The position numbers were made by a program, and so were the translations under genes. The notes beneath the pieces were generated by a model, which did not search any database, had not been told where the DNA came from, and saw nothing but the letters and a program-made list of their open reading frames with translations. This document shows, in pieces, positions 10,142 through 20,938 of a stretch of DNA of 64,000 bases (positions are counted from its first letter, which is position 1; each line of letters opens with the position of its first letter). The stretch is from Chitinophagaceae bacterium (GTDB lineage Bacteria; Bacteroidota; Bacteroidia; Chitinophagales; Chitinophagaceae), in contig JADJBP010000002.1 in the NCBI GenBank assembly GCA_016703625.1, positions 434,001-498,000 on the forward strand. Reading direction: 5' to 3'.

Positions 10142-12891
10142 TTATTTTTTGTTTTCAATGGCAGCCTGCGCAGCAGCCAAACGTGCAATAGGCACACGGA
10201 ACGGGGAACAGCTGACATAATTCATACCCAGCCTGTGAAAGAATTTTACACTATCCGCATCGCCGCCATGTTCGCCGCAGATACCCACTTTAAGATGTGG
10301 CTTTGCTTTGCGGCCCCCGGTGATACCGGCACGTACCAGTTCTCCTACACCATCCTGGTCAATGGTCTGGAACGGATCGTAAGGAAGTATTTTCAGGTCA
10401 AGGTATTTTGGCAGGAACCCGCCAATATCATCCCTGCTGAAACCAAAACTCATTTGTGTAAGATCATTGGTACCATAACTGAAGAAATCAGCAACATTGG
10501 CCATCAGTTCTGCACGGATAGCAGCCCTGGGGGTTTCAATCATCGTTCCGTACAGGTAAGGGATCTTTTTCATTTTCATTTTTGTACATACTTCCTTATA
10601 CACCCTGTCTACTATTTCTTTCTGATGAATCAATTCATTTACGGTAACGGTTACCGGAACCATTATTTCCGGAAAAGCTTTTTTCCCGCTCTTCAGTATT
10701 TCTGCAGTGGCTTCCAGTATGGCACGAACCTGCATTTCTGTTATTTCCGGGAAACTGATGCCCAGCCTGACTCCGCGGTGACCCAGCATGGGGTTGTTTT
10801 CATGCAGCGCCAGCACCCTTCTTCTTAATACACTCATGCTTATACCGAGTTCTTTTCCAAGACGGGTTAATTTATCACTGTCGTGTGGCACAAATTCATG
10901 TAAGGGCGGATCCAGCAAACGTATGGTAACCGGGTATCCCTTCATCACTTTCATGGTATCTTTTATGTCCTTCTTTACATACTTAAATAATTCATTAAGC
11001 GCCGATCTTCTTTCTGCTTCGGTTTTACTCACGATCATTTTACGCAACAGGAATAATGGCTGTTCACTTCCTTCACCATAAAACATATGTTCAGTACGGA
11101 ACAATCCAATACCTTCAGCGCCAAATTTCATTGCATGCGCTGCATCTTCGGGTGTTTCTGCATTGGTGCGCACACCTATCTGTTTTATTTTATCCACCAG
11201 CTGCATCAGGTATTTGTAAGATTCATTCTTAGCAAGGTCAATATCCGTTAAAGCCATGCTGCCTTCATACACCAGGCCCTTTGTTCCATTCAAACTCAGC
11301 CAATCACCTTCTTTGATGATCTCCCCCGTCTTGGCATGAAAGGTTTTGGTATCGTTATGTATTTCAATATCAGAACAACCAACAATACAACATTTTCCCC
11401 AACCACGGGCTACCAATGCAGCATGAGATGTCATGCCACCCTTGGTGGTAAGTATGGCCTGTGCCTTGTGCATACCATCCACATCTTCAGGCGATGTTTC
11501 TTCACGAACTAAAATTACTTTTTCACCTTTAGCTGCCCATGCTACTGAATCATCAGATGTAAACACCACACGCCCCCTGGCGCCACCCGGCCCTGCAGGC
11601 AACCCTTTTGCAATGGGTTTGGTAACAATTTCTACGGCAGGATCGATCATCGGCAGCAGCAACTCAACCAATTGATTGGGGCCTACCCGCATAATTGCAG
11701 TTGCTGCATCGATCAGTTTTTCTTTGTGCATTTCTGATGCCATCCTGACAGCAGCAATTCCATTGCGTTTGCCAACACGGCATTGCAGCATATACAGTTT
11801 TCCTTTTTCAATGGTGAATTCAATATCCTGCATGTCTTTATAATGCTGTTCCAGTCTTTTCTGGTAACTGAATAATTCTTTATAAAGCGATGGCATTAAT
11901 TTTTCCAGGGAAGTATACTGTTTGCTTTGTTCATTCATTGAATATTGATTCACGGGAGCCGGTGTACGGATCCCGGCTACCACATCTTCACCCTGGGCAT
12001 TCACCAGGTATTCGCCGTAAAATTTATTTTCGCCGTTGCCGGGGTTCCTGGTAAAAGCAACACCGGTACAACTATCGTTGCCCATGTTACCAAATACCAT
12101 CGACTGCACATTTACCGCAGTACCCCATTCATCCGGGATTTTTCTATCCTGCGGTATTCAATGGCACGCTTGCCATTCCAGCTGCTGAACACGGCACCAA
12201 TACCACCCCATAACTGTTTCCACGGATCATCTGGAAATTCGGCACCCAACACTTTTTTTATTGTTTGCTTATAATCCTTTACCAATTCTTTCAGTTCCTC
12301 AACTGTAAGTTCTGTATCGCTGGTATATTTTTGTTTTTGTTTGATGTGTTCCAGTTTTTCATCCATGAGTTTACGGATGCCTTTATTATGCTTTACTTCA
12401 ATTCCTGCACCTTTCTCCATCACTACATCAGCATACATCATGATCAGTCGCCTGTATGCATCATAGGCAAAACGCTCATCTCCACTTTGGGTAATAAGGC
12501 CGCTAATTGTTTTATCAGTGAGGCCAACATTTAAAACTGTTTCCATCATGCCCGGCATACTTCGCCTTGCCCCGGAACGGATGGACACGAGCAAAGGATC
12601 TTTTTCGTCACCGAATTTTTTCCGGGCAAGTTTTTCCATTTTACCCAGCGATTCTTCAACCTGTGCTTTTAAGCTTTTTGGGTACGTTTTTTTATGTGTA
12701 TAAAAATAGGTGCACACTTCGGTGGTAACCGTAAATCCCGGTGGTACCGGCAATCGAAGTTTTGCATGCCCTGCCATTTCTGCAAGATTGGCTCCTTTGC
12801 CACCCAACAGGTTTTTCATGGATTCATTTCCGTCGGCTTTACCGCCCCCGAAGAAGTATACATACTTCCCGGCTTTAGTTGACTTTGACAT
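10142..12891 (-). CDS. ppdK: pyruvate, phosphate dikinase (one frameshift)
   Basis: PPDK reversibly converts pyruvate, ATP and phosphate to PEP, AMP and pyrophosphate in the cytosol. The repaired protein is about 916 residues. The N-terminal ATP-grasp domain starts with the glycine-rich LLGGKGANLAEM. The central phosphohistidine loop GGMTSHAALVARGWG lies near residue 490, and the C-terminal PEP/pyruvate barrel has GICGEHGGD near residue 873. The frame breaks near 12145 (A run of five where six are needed), within the conserved stretch ahead of VQSMVFGNMG. The C-terminal part could also be read as an independent shorter protein, but it lacks its own start context. The location beside nifJ suggests shared pyruvate metabolism. 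Confidence 0.95.
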
Positions 12892-13075
12892 AATGCTGTG
12901 TTTTTATACTACATAATTATGCCTTGTTTGTCTTATTTTTTAAAACATGCCTCATCTGGGATAATGATTCTTGTCATTTAATTGATGGTGTGTGAGGCAA
13001 CGATAAATGTGGAAAAAACAGTTGAGAGAATTGATTAAGACCCCGGCTATAAAAATTCTTAAAATTTAATTCCAA

Positions 13076-13474
13076 TTAATTTACATCTTCGTAATAAGGG
13101 ATCTCATCATGACTTACATTTTCTTTCTGTTGCCAAAAAGCCATAGTAACTATATGCCCATCGGGAGTTTTAAGTAAACGGCCATAAATGGCATTGATGG
13201 TATTGAATGTATAATCTGTAACGCCTACAGTAAATGTTGCGGGTGCAGGTGGTGGAGCCGGGGGTGGCGGAGGAGCTTCTTCTCCCTCTGCAACTTTTAC
13301 AACAGGCACTGCAGCCACTTTTGGCGGAGGTGATGGAACCACTACAACGGTAAACTTATTATACTCCAGTAATTTCTTTAAAAAGGCAACCCTTTCCGGC
13401 GACACATTCTTTTCCACGATGCCGCATTTAACACCGTCAAGTTCTTCAAATTCGTGATTTTTATTTATGGCCAT
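13076..13474 (-). CDS. uncharacterised 132-residue protein with proline-rich hinge, last gene of the nuo operon
   Basis: I do not recognise a family. The protein has an acidic, soluble N-terminal half (FEELDGVKCGIVEKNVSPERVAFLKKLLE-like helix, with one cysteine near residue 17). A low-complexity Pro/Ala/Val hinge with runs of five and three prolines spans about residues 68-90. A compact C-terminal part beginning TFTVGVTDYTF follows. There is no signal peptide or membrane segment. It lies 55 bases downstream of nuoN on the same strand, separated by a phrase element, so it is probably co-transcribed with complex I. The hinge suggests two small domains joined by a flexible linker. Confidence 0.6.
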   Translation of the reverse strand: MAINKNHEFEELDGVKCGIVEKNVSPERVAFLKKLLEYNKFTVVVVPSPPPKVAAVPVVKVAEGEEAPPPPPAPPPAPATFTVGVTDYTFNTINAIYGRLLKTPDGHIVTMAFWQQKENVSHDEIPYYEDVN

Positions 13475-13519
13475 GTTGAAGGTTTAGAAAGTTTAAAAGG
13501 TTTAGATGGTTTAGTATGC
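13475..13519. repeat. intergenic phrase element, GGTTTAGA word (nuo family A)
   Basis: Tandem variants of the word GGTTTAGA / AGTTTAAA fill the gap between nuoN and the small gene and end exactly at that gene's start codon. The same words recur at 19784-19858 and, inverted, at 23243-23285. Confidence 0.7.
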
Positions 13520-13529
13520 ACCCAGGCTT

Positions 13530-14926
13530 TTAAGCCATTGATTGTATATAATCATAGATCCAGCTTAATAATCCAACCAGTATAATACCTGCCCCGCAAA
13601 TGAGCAAAGCAAATTTTGCTGATCTTTCCATTTTTATTTTTTCGAGCGGCTGATCATTCTTTTCCATGAACACCGACCGGATAACCCGTAAATAATAATA
13701 CAGAGAGATGATCATGTTGAGCGCAGCAATGGTAATGAAAAAATAACTTCCCTTTGATGCACCGGCAGTGAGTAAAAACAGTTTCCCGAAGAAGCCGGCT
13801 GTTGGCGGAATACCGGCCAAAGAAAATAAGGCCAGCGCCAGCACCCAGCTTAAGAAAGGATTGGTTTGATACATCCCTTTATAATCATCAATATTCTCCC
13901 GGCTGGTTTGTTCTGCGATGGCTGATGCCACACCAAATGCCGCCAGGTTTGAAAAAACATAGATCAAAATAAAATAAACAACAGCACTTGTTCCTTCAAT
14001 GGAATTACTGCTTACACCTACCAAAATAAAACCAACCTGGGCTATGGAAGAAAATGCAAGAAAGCGTTTTATATTTTGCTGGCGCAAAGCAAAGAGGTTT
14101 CCGATGATCATGGTGGCGATGGATAATATCATCACCAGGTTATACCAAACGGCATGCATACTTTGAAAAACCTTGTACAAAGTGGCCATGAATATGAATG
14201 CAACAGCGCCCTTTGATATCACGGAGAGGAATGAAGTGGTTGCCATGGGGCGCCTTCATATACATCGGCCGTCCATAAATGAAAGGGTACAATGGATAAT
14301 TTAAAGGCGAAAGCCGAAAATAAAAATACCAGCGACAAAACCTGCAACGGGCTTCCGTTAATAAATTGCGGCAGTTCAGCAAAACTAATGGTGCCGGTTG
14401 CGCCATACAATAATGAAATACCAAACAATAAAATACCGGAAGCAAATGCTGATGATAAGATCATTTTCATGGCTGCTTCCGAAGACCTTTTTTTATCCAG
14501 GTCGAAATTGGCCATGGCTGCAACAGGTATAGTGGCCAGCTCCAATGCCAAAAAGAACATCAGCAAATTGCCACTGGATATTAAAAAGAACATACCCAGC
14601 AATGCCGACAGCATCAGCATAAAAAATTCCGGCATGTGTTCTGATCTTTTAAACCAGCCGGCAAACAATAAGGAAATGAGGTAAACACCCAGGTTTAGAA
14701 TATTTTTTTGGAGCACGATCATATTGGTGGTGAGGTACATTCCATCAAACAATGATCCTTCGGCATTCCCGAAAAACCCGGCTATAAAATTCAGCAGCAA
14801 CAAACCCTGTATCAGCAATAACTGGTGTTCATTTTTCATCCCCTTGCCTATTTTAATGAACAGGAGCAGGAAAATGATACCGGTTATCACCAGTTCAGGC
14901 TTCATCAATGTGAGCATTTCATTCAT
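13530..14926 (-). CDS. nuoN: NADH-quinone oxidoreductase subunit N (one frameshift)
   Basis: An antiporter-like, proton-translocating membrane subunit of complex I. The repaired length is about 465 residues with roughly 13-14 membrane helices. The conserved FHLWTADVYEGAP segment lies near residue 225. The frame is lost right after it, near 14247, because a C run (reading strand) has four instead of five bases. The continuation is the expected MATTSFLSVISKGA. The ATG at 14926 lies six bases after the nuoM stop, so the genes are tightly coupled. The break disrupts an otherwise complete operon and is probably a sequence error. Confidence 0.93.
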
Positions 14927-14932
14927 CCGATT

Positions 14933-16426
14933 TTATTTAATCCCGGTGGTTACCGGGGATATTTTTTGCATAATTATTTCTGCACCCGGACTGACCAGGT
15001 CATTCAGCCAGAAAGGTGCAACACCAATGGCAATGATACCGGCTACCAGGATCAACGCAGCCAGTTTTTCATTCCAGGTTGCATCGGTCAATGTTTCATA
15101 ACCTGCTTTTAACGGGCCCATCGCTGTTGACGTAATGGCCCTCAAAATATAAACGGCTGTTACCACAATGGAAAGACAGGCCAGTATGGTTGCTACTCTC
15201 CTGAATGTATCCGGATGTTCCCAGGAGCCCATGAATACGGTCATCTCAGCTACAAAACCACTCAACCCGGGCAAACCCAAAGAGCACAAACCCACAATAA
15301 ATAATATTGAAATGATAAAAGGCATCCGCTTTAACAGGCCACTCATTTCACTCACCTGCCGGGTATGTGTACGTTCGTAGATCATGCCGATAACGGCAAA
15401 GAAAAGGGCCGTCATCAACCCATGAGAAACCATCTGCATCACGGCGCCCGTCATGGATGTTTTGGTTAACATGCCAATACCCAGTAAAACAAATCCGCAG
15501 TGGCTTACAGATGAATAGGCATTGATGTATTTCAGGTCTTTCTGCATCATGGTAGCGAAAGCACCATATAAAATGGCGATGACAGAAAGTACAATAATAA
15601 TATTGGCATATTCTTTTGCACCATCAGGCATGATGTAGGTAGCCACACGTAAACAACCATAGCCACCCAGTTTCATAGAGATACCTGCTAAAAACATAGA
15701 TCCCGCTGTTGGTGCAGATGAGTGGCCATCAGGCACCCAGGTATGAAAAGGGAAAAGTGCAGTAAACACACCAAAGCCCACAAACAATAATGGGAAACAG
15801 ATCATTTGTGTTTCGATGGGAATATTCAACTGTGCTAATTTCATCAGGTCGAAACTGCGTTCTGTTCCCGAAAAATAAATACCCAGCAACCCAACCAACA
15901 CCAATGCCGAGCCGCCCATTAACATCAGCGCCAGTTTATTGGCACTGTATTCTTTTTTACCGCTTCCCCAGATACCAATGAGTAAATATTTTGGAATAAC
16001 GGCAATCTCTAAAAAGAAAAACAGGATGAACAGGTCAAGCGATATAAAAAATCCATAAGCGCCCAGGCTTAACAGGATGAGCAGAAAATAAAATTCCTTT
16101 GTCATTTTGGTAACGTTCCAGGAAACCAGCACACCGGCAATGACAACAAATGCAGTTAATAAGATCATGGCAACAGATATGCCGTCAACACCCAGGTGAA
16201 AACTGATGTTCCAGGATGGGAACCAGTTGTATTGCAGCTCAAATAACATTTGTGCTGTATTACCTCCGGCTCTTTCCTGACGGAAAAGAAACAACAATAC
16301 AAAAGCCAATATAAACTGCGCTGTTGCGCCTGCCAATGCCACCCACTTAACCTGTGTTGCATTGCGCATCAGCAATATGGCTATTGCAGTGAATAAAGGC
16401 AATAATATCAATAACGTTAGGTTCAT
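14933..16426 (-). CDS. nuoM: NADH-quinone oxidoreductase subunit M
   Basis: An intact 497-residue antiporter-like membrane subunit of complex I with about 14 transmembrane helices. The conserved proton-channel segments are clear: FFFLEIAVIPKYLLIG near residue 135 (helix with the key glutamate), FPFHTWVPDGHSSAPTAGS near 225 (family signature) and AYSSVSHCGFVLLG near 310. It is separated from nuoL by 32 bases and from nuoN by six. Confidence 0.97.
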   Translation of the reverse strand: MNLTLLILLPLFTAIAILLMRNATQVKWVALAGATAQFILAFVLLFLFRQERAGGNTAQMLFELQYNWFPSWNISFHLGVDGISVAMILLTAFVVIAGVLVSWNVTKMTKEFYFLLILLSLGAYGFFISLDLFILFFFLEIAVIPKYLLIGIWGSGKKEYSANKLALMLMGGSALVLVGLLGIYFSGTERSFDLMKLAQLNIPIETQMICFPLLFVGFGVFTALFPFHTWVPDGHSSAPTAGSMFLAGISMKLGGYGCLRVATYIMPDGAKEYANIIIVLSVIAILYGAFATMMQKDLKYINAYSSVSHCGFVLLGIGMLTKTSMTGAVMQMVSHGLMTALFFAVIGMIYERTHTRQVSEMSGLLKRMPFIISILFIVGLCSLGLPGLSGFVAEMTVFMGSWEHPDTFRRVATILACLSIVVTAVYILRAITSTAMGPLKAGYETLTDATWNEKLAALILVAGIIAIGVAPFWLNDLVSPGAEIIMQKISPVTTGIK

Positions 16427-16458
16427 TTTAATTATTTTGAATTATAAGCCTGCCTGCA

Positions 16459-18393
16459 TTATTTCCAGAAATAAATGAACAACAGGGCCAGGCCAATAAT
16501 ACCTACCAAAAAGTAAATGGCGTATTGCTGTACTTTACCTGATTGGAATCCTTTTATTGTTTCTGAAATATCTCTGGTACTGTTGCCTGTTGCATTCACA
16601 AGTCCATCCACAATATTTTTATCGATCCATGCTGCCGGCCTGCCGATCAAATTGAAAAGGGCCTTTTTGGTGATGAACAGGTAGATGTCATCAATATAAA
16701 ACTTATGATAAGCCGCGTTGTATATTCCACTCAGTGATGCAGCAACCGTATCCGGTTTGGTACTTTCCTTTTTATACATCCACATGGCAATTAAAATTCC
16801 TGCCAGTCCCAGGGCAACAGGCGCAATGGAAAACTGCAGATGCAATTCGGTTTCCAGTCTTGTTCCATCGGAACTAACAAAGTGTCCGAATGGAATGAAC
16901 CCGGCTGCAGCGGCACCAATGGCCAGCAGCACCAATGGCATCATCATCGCAAAACCGCCTTCAGATTTATGTGCATCATGCTGATCAGCTTCCTTGTTCC
17001 AGAAAATACTGAAGTACAATCGGAACATATAAAAAGCGGTCAGTCCTGAAGTGATCAATGCGATCCAGTAAATGATCGGGTTATGCTGGAAAGCAGCCAG
17101 TAAAATTTCTTCCTTGCTGAAGAAACCGGCAAATGGCGGTACGCCGGCAATGGCCAGGCAGGCAATTAAAAAAGTGATATGGGTAACGGGTAAATATTTT
17201 CTAAGTCCGCCCATGTCTTTCATTTCGTTGCTGTGTATATAATGAATAACAGCCCCGGCACCTAAGAACAACAGCGCTTTAAACATGGCATGTGTAAACA
17301 AATGGAACATAGATGCAGTATAACCCAGCCCTTCTTCTCCGCCGTATTTTGAAACGCCCAGGGCAAACATCATATAGCCGATCTGGCTCATGGTGGAATA
17401 AGCCAGCACTCTTTTAATATCTGTTTGGGTACAGGCGATCACAGCGGCGATCAAAGCAGAGATGGCGCCCACATAACCAACAAGGCTCAGGGCATCCGGA
17501 GCGGAGATGGCAAAAACGGGAAACAACCTGGCAACCAGGAAAACACCGGCCACAACCATAGTAGCGGCATGTATCAACGCGGATACCGGGGTTGGGCCTT
17601 CCATGGCATCGGGCAGCCAGATATGCAACGGGAACATGGCACTCTTACCGGCACCACCGATGAACACCAAAACCAATCCCCAGGTTAATGCAGATACACC
17701 AAGGAATGAAACGGCAACTGCATTTTTATATTCATTGGATTCGGGTGATGTTAATGTTGCGATCAGTGTATTAAAATCCAATGTGCCGGAATAGAATGAT
17801 AATATTAATATGCCGATCAAAAATCCCACATCGGCAAAACGTGTTACAATAAACGCTTTTTTACAGGCGGCCACAGCACTGGGCTTATCATAATAATAAC
17901 CGATCAGTAAGAATGATGATACACCAACCAGTTCCCAAAAAATATAGATCTGGAAAATATTGGAGGAAATAACCAATCCCAGCATGGAGAATGTAAACAA
18001 CCCGAGGAATGCATAATAAGTAGGGAACCGTTCATCGCCTTTCATATATCCCAGGCTGTAGATATGCACCATCAGTGAAATAAAACTGACCACTACCAGC
18101 ATCATTACAGAAATGGGATCGATGATGATGCCCATATCAATGGAAACACCCGGGCTGAATTGCAGCCAGGTATATTTTAAAGGAACCAGTTTTTGATAAA
18201 TGCCATCCACTTTTCCATACTCAAAGAAATATCCATACGCTGTATATAATGCCAGTAAAGTTGATACAAATAATAAAGTGGTTCCGATCATGCCGGATGT
18301 ATTCTTGAAATACTTTCTACCAAATATGCCAAGCATTAAAAAGCCTGCCAGTGGCAGTAAAATGATGAGTGTTATGTACGTTGCGTTTGGCAT
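16459..18393 (-). CDS. nuoL: NADH-quinone oxidoreductase subunit L
   Basis: An intact 644-residue distal antiporter-like subunit of complex I. The family segments FWELVGVSSFLLIGYYYD, FPLHIWLPDAMEGPTPVSAL and AYSTMSQIGYM are present. The C-terminus carries the amphipathic lateral helix and a final transmembrane helix typical of NuoL. Six bases separate it from nuoK, so translation is probably coupled. Confidence 0.97.
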   Translation of the reverse strand: MPNATYITLIILLPLAGFLMLGIFGRKYFKNTSGMIGTTLLFVSTLLALYTAYGYFFEYGKVDGIYQKLVPLKYTWLQFSPGVSIDMGIIIDPISVMMLVVVSFISLMVHIYSLGYMKGDERFPTYYAFLGLFTFSMLGLVISSNIFQIYIFWELVGVSSFLLIGYYYDKPSAVAACKKAFIVTRFADVGFLIGILILSFYSGTLDFNTLIATLTSPESNEYKNAVAVSFLGVSALTWGLVLVFIGGAGKSAMFPLHIWLPDAMEGPTPVSALIHAATMVVAGVFLVARLFPVFAISAPDALSLVGYVGAISALIAAVIACTQTDIKRVLAYSTMSQIGYMMFALGVSKYGGEEGLGYTASMFHLFTHAMFKALLFLGAGAVIHYIHSNEMKDMGGLRKYLPVTHITFLIACLAIAGVPPFAGFFSKEEILLAAFQHNPIIYWIALITSGLTAFYMFRLYFSIFWNKEADQHDAHKSEGGFAMMMPLVLLAIGAAAAGFIPFGHFVSSDGTRLETELHLQFSIAPVALGLAGILIAMWMYKKESTKPDTVAASLSGIYNAAYHKFYIDDIYLFITKKALFNLIGRPAAWIDKNIVDGLVNATGNSTRDISETIKGFQSGKVQQYAIYFLVGIIGLALLFIYFWK

Positions 18394-18399
18394 GGGGCC

Positions 18400-18717
18400 T
18401 TAAAATTTCATCTCTTCTGCTTTCTCCACATCAATTGACTGGTGGCTGCGGTAAAGATTTATAATGATCGCTATGGCTACAGCAGCTTCTGCTGCAGCAA
18501 TGGCAATGATAAAAATGGTGAAGAACAATCCATCCAGTTTATCGTACCACAAATATTTATTGAATGCAATAAAATTCAGGTTCACACTGTTCAGAATCAG
18601 TTCCACGCTCATCAGCATGGTCACCAGGTTGCGCCTGGTAAAAAATCCATACACACCTATGAAGAACAGGGTGGCGCTGATGAATAACATGTGATATATC
18701 AATCCCGGTTCTATCAT
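18400..18717 (-). CDS. nuoK: NADH-quinone oxidoreductase subunit K
   Basis: A small (105 residue) three-helix membrane subunit of complex I. The helix-2 glutamate needed for proton transfer is in the segment MLMSVELILNSVNLNF, and the second conserved acidic position is in the IAAAEAAVAIAI helix. The start overlaps the nuoJ stop by four bases. Confidence 0.95.
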   Translation of the reverse strand: MIEPGLIYHMLFISATLFFIGVYGFFTRRNLVTMLMSVELILNSVNLNFIAFNKYLWYDKLDGLFFTIFIIAIAAAEAAVAIAIIINLYRSHQSIDVEKAEEMKF

Positions 18718-19232
18718 GCTTTTTCGGGTTTACTTTTTAATGCGATCACTATACAGCCGATCAATGCTGCCAGCAACAAAATACTTACCACTTCAAAAGG
18801 CAACGCATATCCATTATCATCAACTCCCAGCATCTGGTAACCGATGTTCGCCACTGTTGGTTCAACAGCCTTGTTACCGGTTCCTGTAAATTCATGTTGT
18901 GCCAGTTGCAGCATCACCAGTGCAAGGCCGCAAAAAGCTGCCAGTGCAGAAAACAACTGCCTGCCCATTTTTTGTTTGGGCAATTGCTCACCGGCCTGCT
19001 GGGTAAGAAAAATCGAAAAGATGATGAGCACTACTATTCCGCCAACATATACCACGATCTGAACAGCCGCTATAAATTCATAATTCAGCCAGAAATAGAT
19101 ACCGGCAATGCCGATCAGCGAAAACAATAAATAGATAGCCGCCCTGAAGATCATCCGGGTGGTAACAGCCAGCACCGCACTCACCAAAGTGATCGCAGCC
19201 AGCAAATAAAATATGATCGTTGATCCGCTCAT
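18714..19232 (-). CDS. nuoJ: NADH-quinone oxidoreductase subunit J
   Basis: A five-helix membrane subunit of complex I (172 residues). The conserved FLLNYEF-type segment appears as FWLNYEFIAAVQIVVYVGGIVVLIIF-like sequence near residues 47-72, which contains the pi-bulge helix. The end overlaps nuoK by four bases. The C-terminus is lysine-rich and cytoplasmic. Confidence 0.94.
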   Translation of the reverse strand: MSGSTIIFYLLAAITLVSAVLAVTTRMIFRAAIYLLFSLIGIAGIYFWLNYEFIAAVQIVVYVGGIVVLIIFSIFLTQQAGEQLPKQKMGRQLFSALAAFCGLALVMLQLAQHEFTGTGNKAVEPTVANIGYQMLGVDDNGYALPFEVVSILLLAALIGCIVIALKSKPEKA

Positions 19233-19301
19233 CTGTCTTTTTAAATCATTTTATTAATCCAGATCCTTCACTATCGCTCCCGATGACAATTCGTTTTGAC
19301 A
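19233..19301. repeat. intergenic phrase element between nuoI and nuoJ
   Basis: Read on the minus strand, this gap contains the phrase TCATCGGGAGCGATAGTGAA followed by GGATCTGG. It has the same style as the GTCATCCTGAGC...GAAGGATCT phrases that I recall as frequent in Bacteroidota intergenic DNA; that comparison is from memory and unverified. No gene or promoter is visible. Confidence 0.5.
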
Positions 19302-19778
19302 TTATTCTATTCCCTCCCGGATCTTTGAACCGGGTTTATTTAAAATTTTTGTCAGTTCCGCCCTGTCGTAAACACTGTGCTCAAATGTCTGCGCCATCTT
19401 TATCGCATCCGTGGGGCAGGCAACGATACATAAATTGCACATGGTACACAGTTCCAGGTGATACACAAATTTGTCGATGGCTTTTTTCTTTTTGCCTTCG
19501 GGAGTTATATCAAATTTGGTTACAATTTTTATGGTTGCATTGGGACAGGCCAGCTCACAGGCTGTACAACCGGTACAGGCATGTTCATTGTGCTCATCAT
19601 GTATCAATACCACTTCGCCTTTGAACCGGTCGGCCATGACCAGGGTATCCCGGTTATCCGGGTATTGCTCGGTAATGATCTCCTTGTGATGCGTGAAATA
19701 ATAACCGGTCCGGCGCATGCCTACCAGGAGTGATTTTATCCCGCTAAAAATATCCTTTATGTATTTTACAATAAACAT
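19302..19778 (-). CDS. nuoI: NADH-quinone oxidoreductase subunit I
   Basis: A peripheral iron-sulphur subunit of complex I (158 residues) that carries clusters N6a and N6b and passes electrons to NuoB. Two [4Fe-4S] motifs are visible: CTGCTACELACP near residue 68 and CTMCNLCIVACP near 111. An amphipathic N-terminal helix anchors it to the membrane arm. Phrase elements flank the gene on both sides. Confidence 0.96.
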   Translation of the reverse strand: MFIVKYIKDIFSGIKSLLVGMRRTGYYFTHHKEIITEQYPDNRDTLVMADRFKGEVVLIHDEHNEHACTGCTACELACPNATIKIVTKFDITPEGKKKKAIDKFVYHLELCTMCNLCIVACPTDAIKMAQTFEHSVYDRAELTKILNKPGSKIREGIE

Positions 19779-19783
19779 TATCT

Positions 19784-19858
19784 CAGTTTAGGAGGTTTAG
19801 AAGGTTTAGAAAGTTTAGACTAAACAATCTAAACCTTCTAACCATTCTAAACCATTTT
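19784..19858. repeat. intergenic phrase element, GGTTTAGAA word with inverted copy (nuo family A)
   Basis: Three consecutive GGTTTAGAA-type words (19786-19820) are followed by their reverse complement, CTAAACC and TTCTAAACC-type words (19829-19855). Together they form an imperfect stem-loop that fills the nuoH-nuoI gap. The words match those at 13475-13519. Confidence 0.8.
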
Positions 19859-20933
19859 AAAAATGCCACTTCAAAATGGCAATGGCTGTTACCAATAATA
19901 AATTGAACATACTTATCGGCAATAAATATTTCCATTCTAAATTCAATAATTGATCAATACGCAAACGCGGGAATGTCCACCTGAACCACATGATCACGAA
20001 TATCAGGAAAAATGTTTTGCCAAAAAACCAGATACTCGATGGTATATAATCCATCACATGGTTGAATGCTTCCCAGTTACCGATATGAAAAGGCATCCAC
20101 CCGCCCAGGAATAAAGTAGCCCCAATGGCACATACTATAAATACATTGATATATTCTGCCAGGAAGAACAATGCGAATTTCATTCCTGAATATTCAGTAT
20201 GGAAACCTGCGGTGAGTTCTGATTCTGCTTCAGCCAGGTCAAATGGTGCCCGGTTGGTTTCGGCGGTTACGGCAATGATAAAGATCACAAATGAAATGAG
20301 TACCGGGATATGACCTTTAAAGATCCACCAGCCATCGGCCTGGGCATTGATGATATCGGTAATATTCAGACTGCCGGTTAATACCACAATGGTGAGGATG
20401 GATAATCCTGCTGATAATTCGTAACTCACGATCTGCGCACCGCTGCGCATGGCTCCCATCAATGAATATTTATTATTGCTTGCCCAGCCGGCCATTAAAA
20501 TACTGATGACCATGATGGATGAAATGGCAGTTATGTATAACACCCCGATATTCATATCCCATAGCCGGAAATCTTTTGCAAAAGCGATGGGCGCCATCAA
20601 CAGCATGGCTACCATCATAGCGATATACGGGGCCAGGTTGAATAAGAATTTATCAGAACCATCAGGCGTCATACCTTCCTTCACAAGCAGTTTAACGGTA
20701 TCTGCCAATGACTGTAACATACCTTTGGGGCCTACACGATTTGGACCAAGCCTGATCTGCATCCAGGCAGCCACCCTTCTTTCCATAAGCACCAACACCA
20801 GGCCGAGTGCCGCAAACAAACCAATTACAGATACCCCGGCAATCACCATTTCAATGGTCATTGCCCAGGTTGGATTGAACATTTCGTTCAACCAATCATG
20901 AATTGCTGTTGATATTTTTGATAAGCTCCACAT
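19857..20933 (-). CDS. nuoH: NADH-quinone oxidoreductase subunit H
   Basis: A membrane subunit at the quinone entry site of complex I (about 358 residues, eight or nine helices). Conserved segments include ERRVAAWMQIRLGPNRVGPKG near residue 52, RAPFDLAEAESELTAGFHTEYSG near 228 (the acidic quinone-chamber loop) and FRWTFPRLRIDQLLNLEWKYLLP near the C-terminus. I chose the ATG at 20933. An in-frame TTG at 20951 lies inside the upstream repeat element and is unlikely to be the start. Confidence 0.95.
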   Translation of the reverse strand: MWSLSKISTAIHDWLNEMFNPTWAMTIEMVIAGVSVIGLFAALGLVLVLMERRVAAWMQIRLGPNRVGPKGMLQSLADTVKLLVKEGMTPDGSDKFLFNLAPYIAMMVAMLLMAPIAFAKDFRLWDMNIGVLYITAISSIMVISILMAGWASNNKYSLMGAMRSGAQIVSYELSAGLSILTIVVLTGSLNITDIINAQADGWWIFKGHIPVLISFVIFIIAVTAETNRAPFDLAEAESELTAGFHTEYSGMKFALFFLAEYINVFIVCAIGATLFLGGWMPFHIGNWEAFNHVMDYIPSSIWFFGKTFFLIFVIMWFRWTFPRLRIDQLLNLEWKYLLPISMFNLLLVTAIAILKWHF

Positions 20934-20938
20934 CTTTA

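Noticed and set aside
10115..10828. Open frame of 237 codons on the plus strand
   Set aside because: It is antisense to the conserved C-terminal half of ppdK and begins inside the bidirectional terminator.
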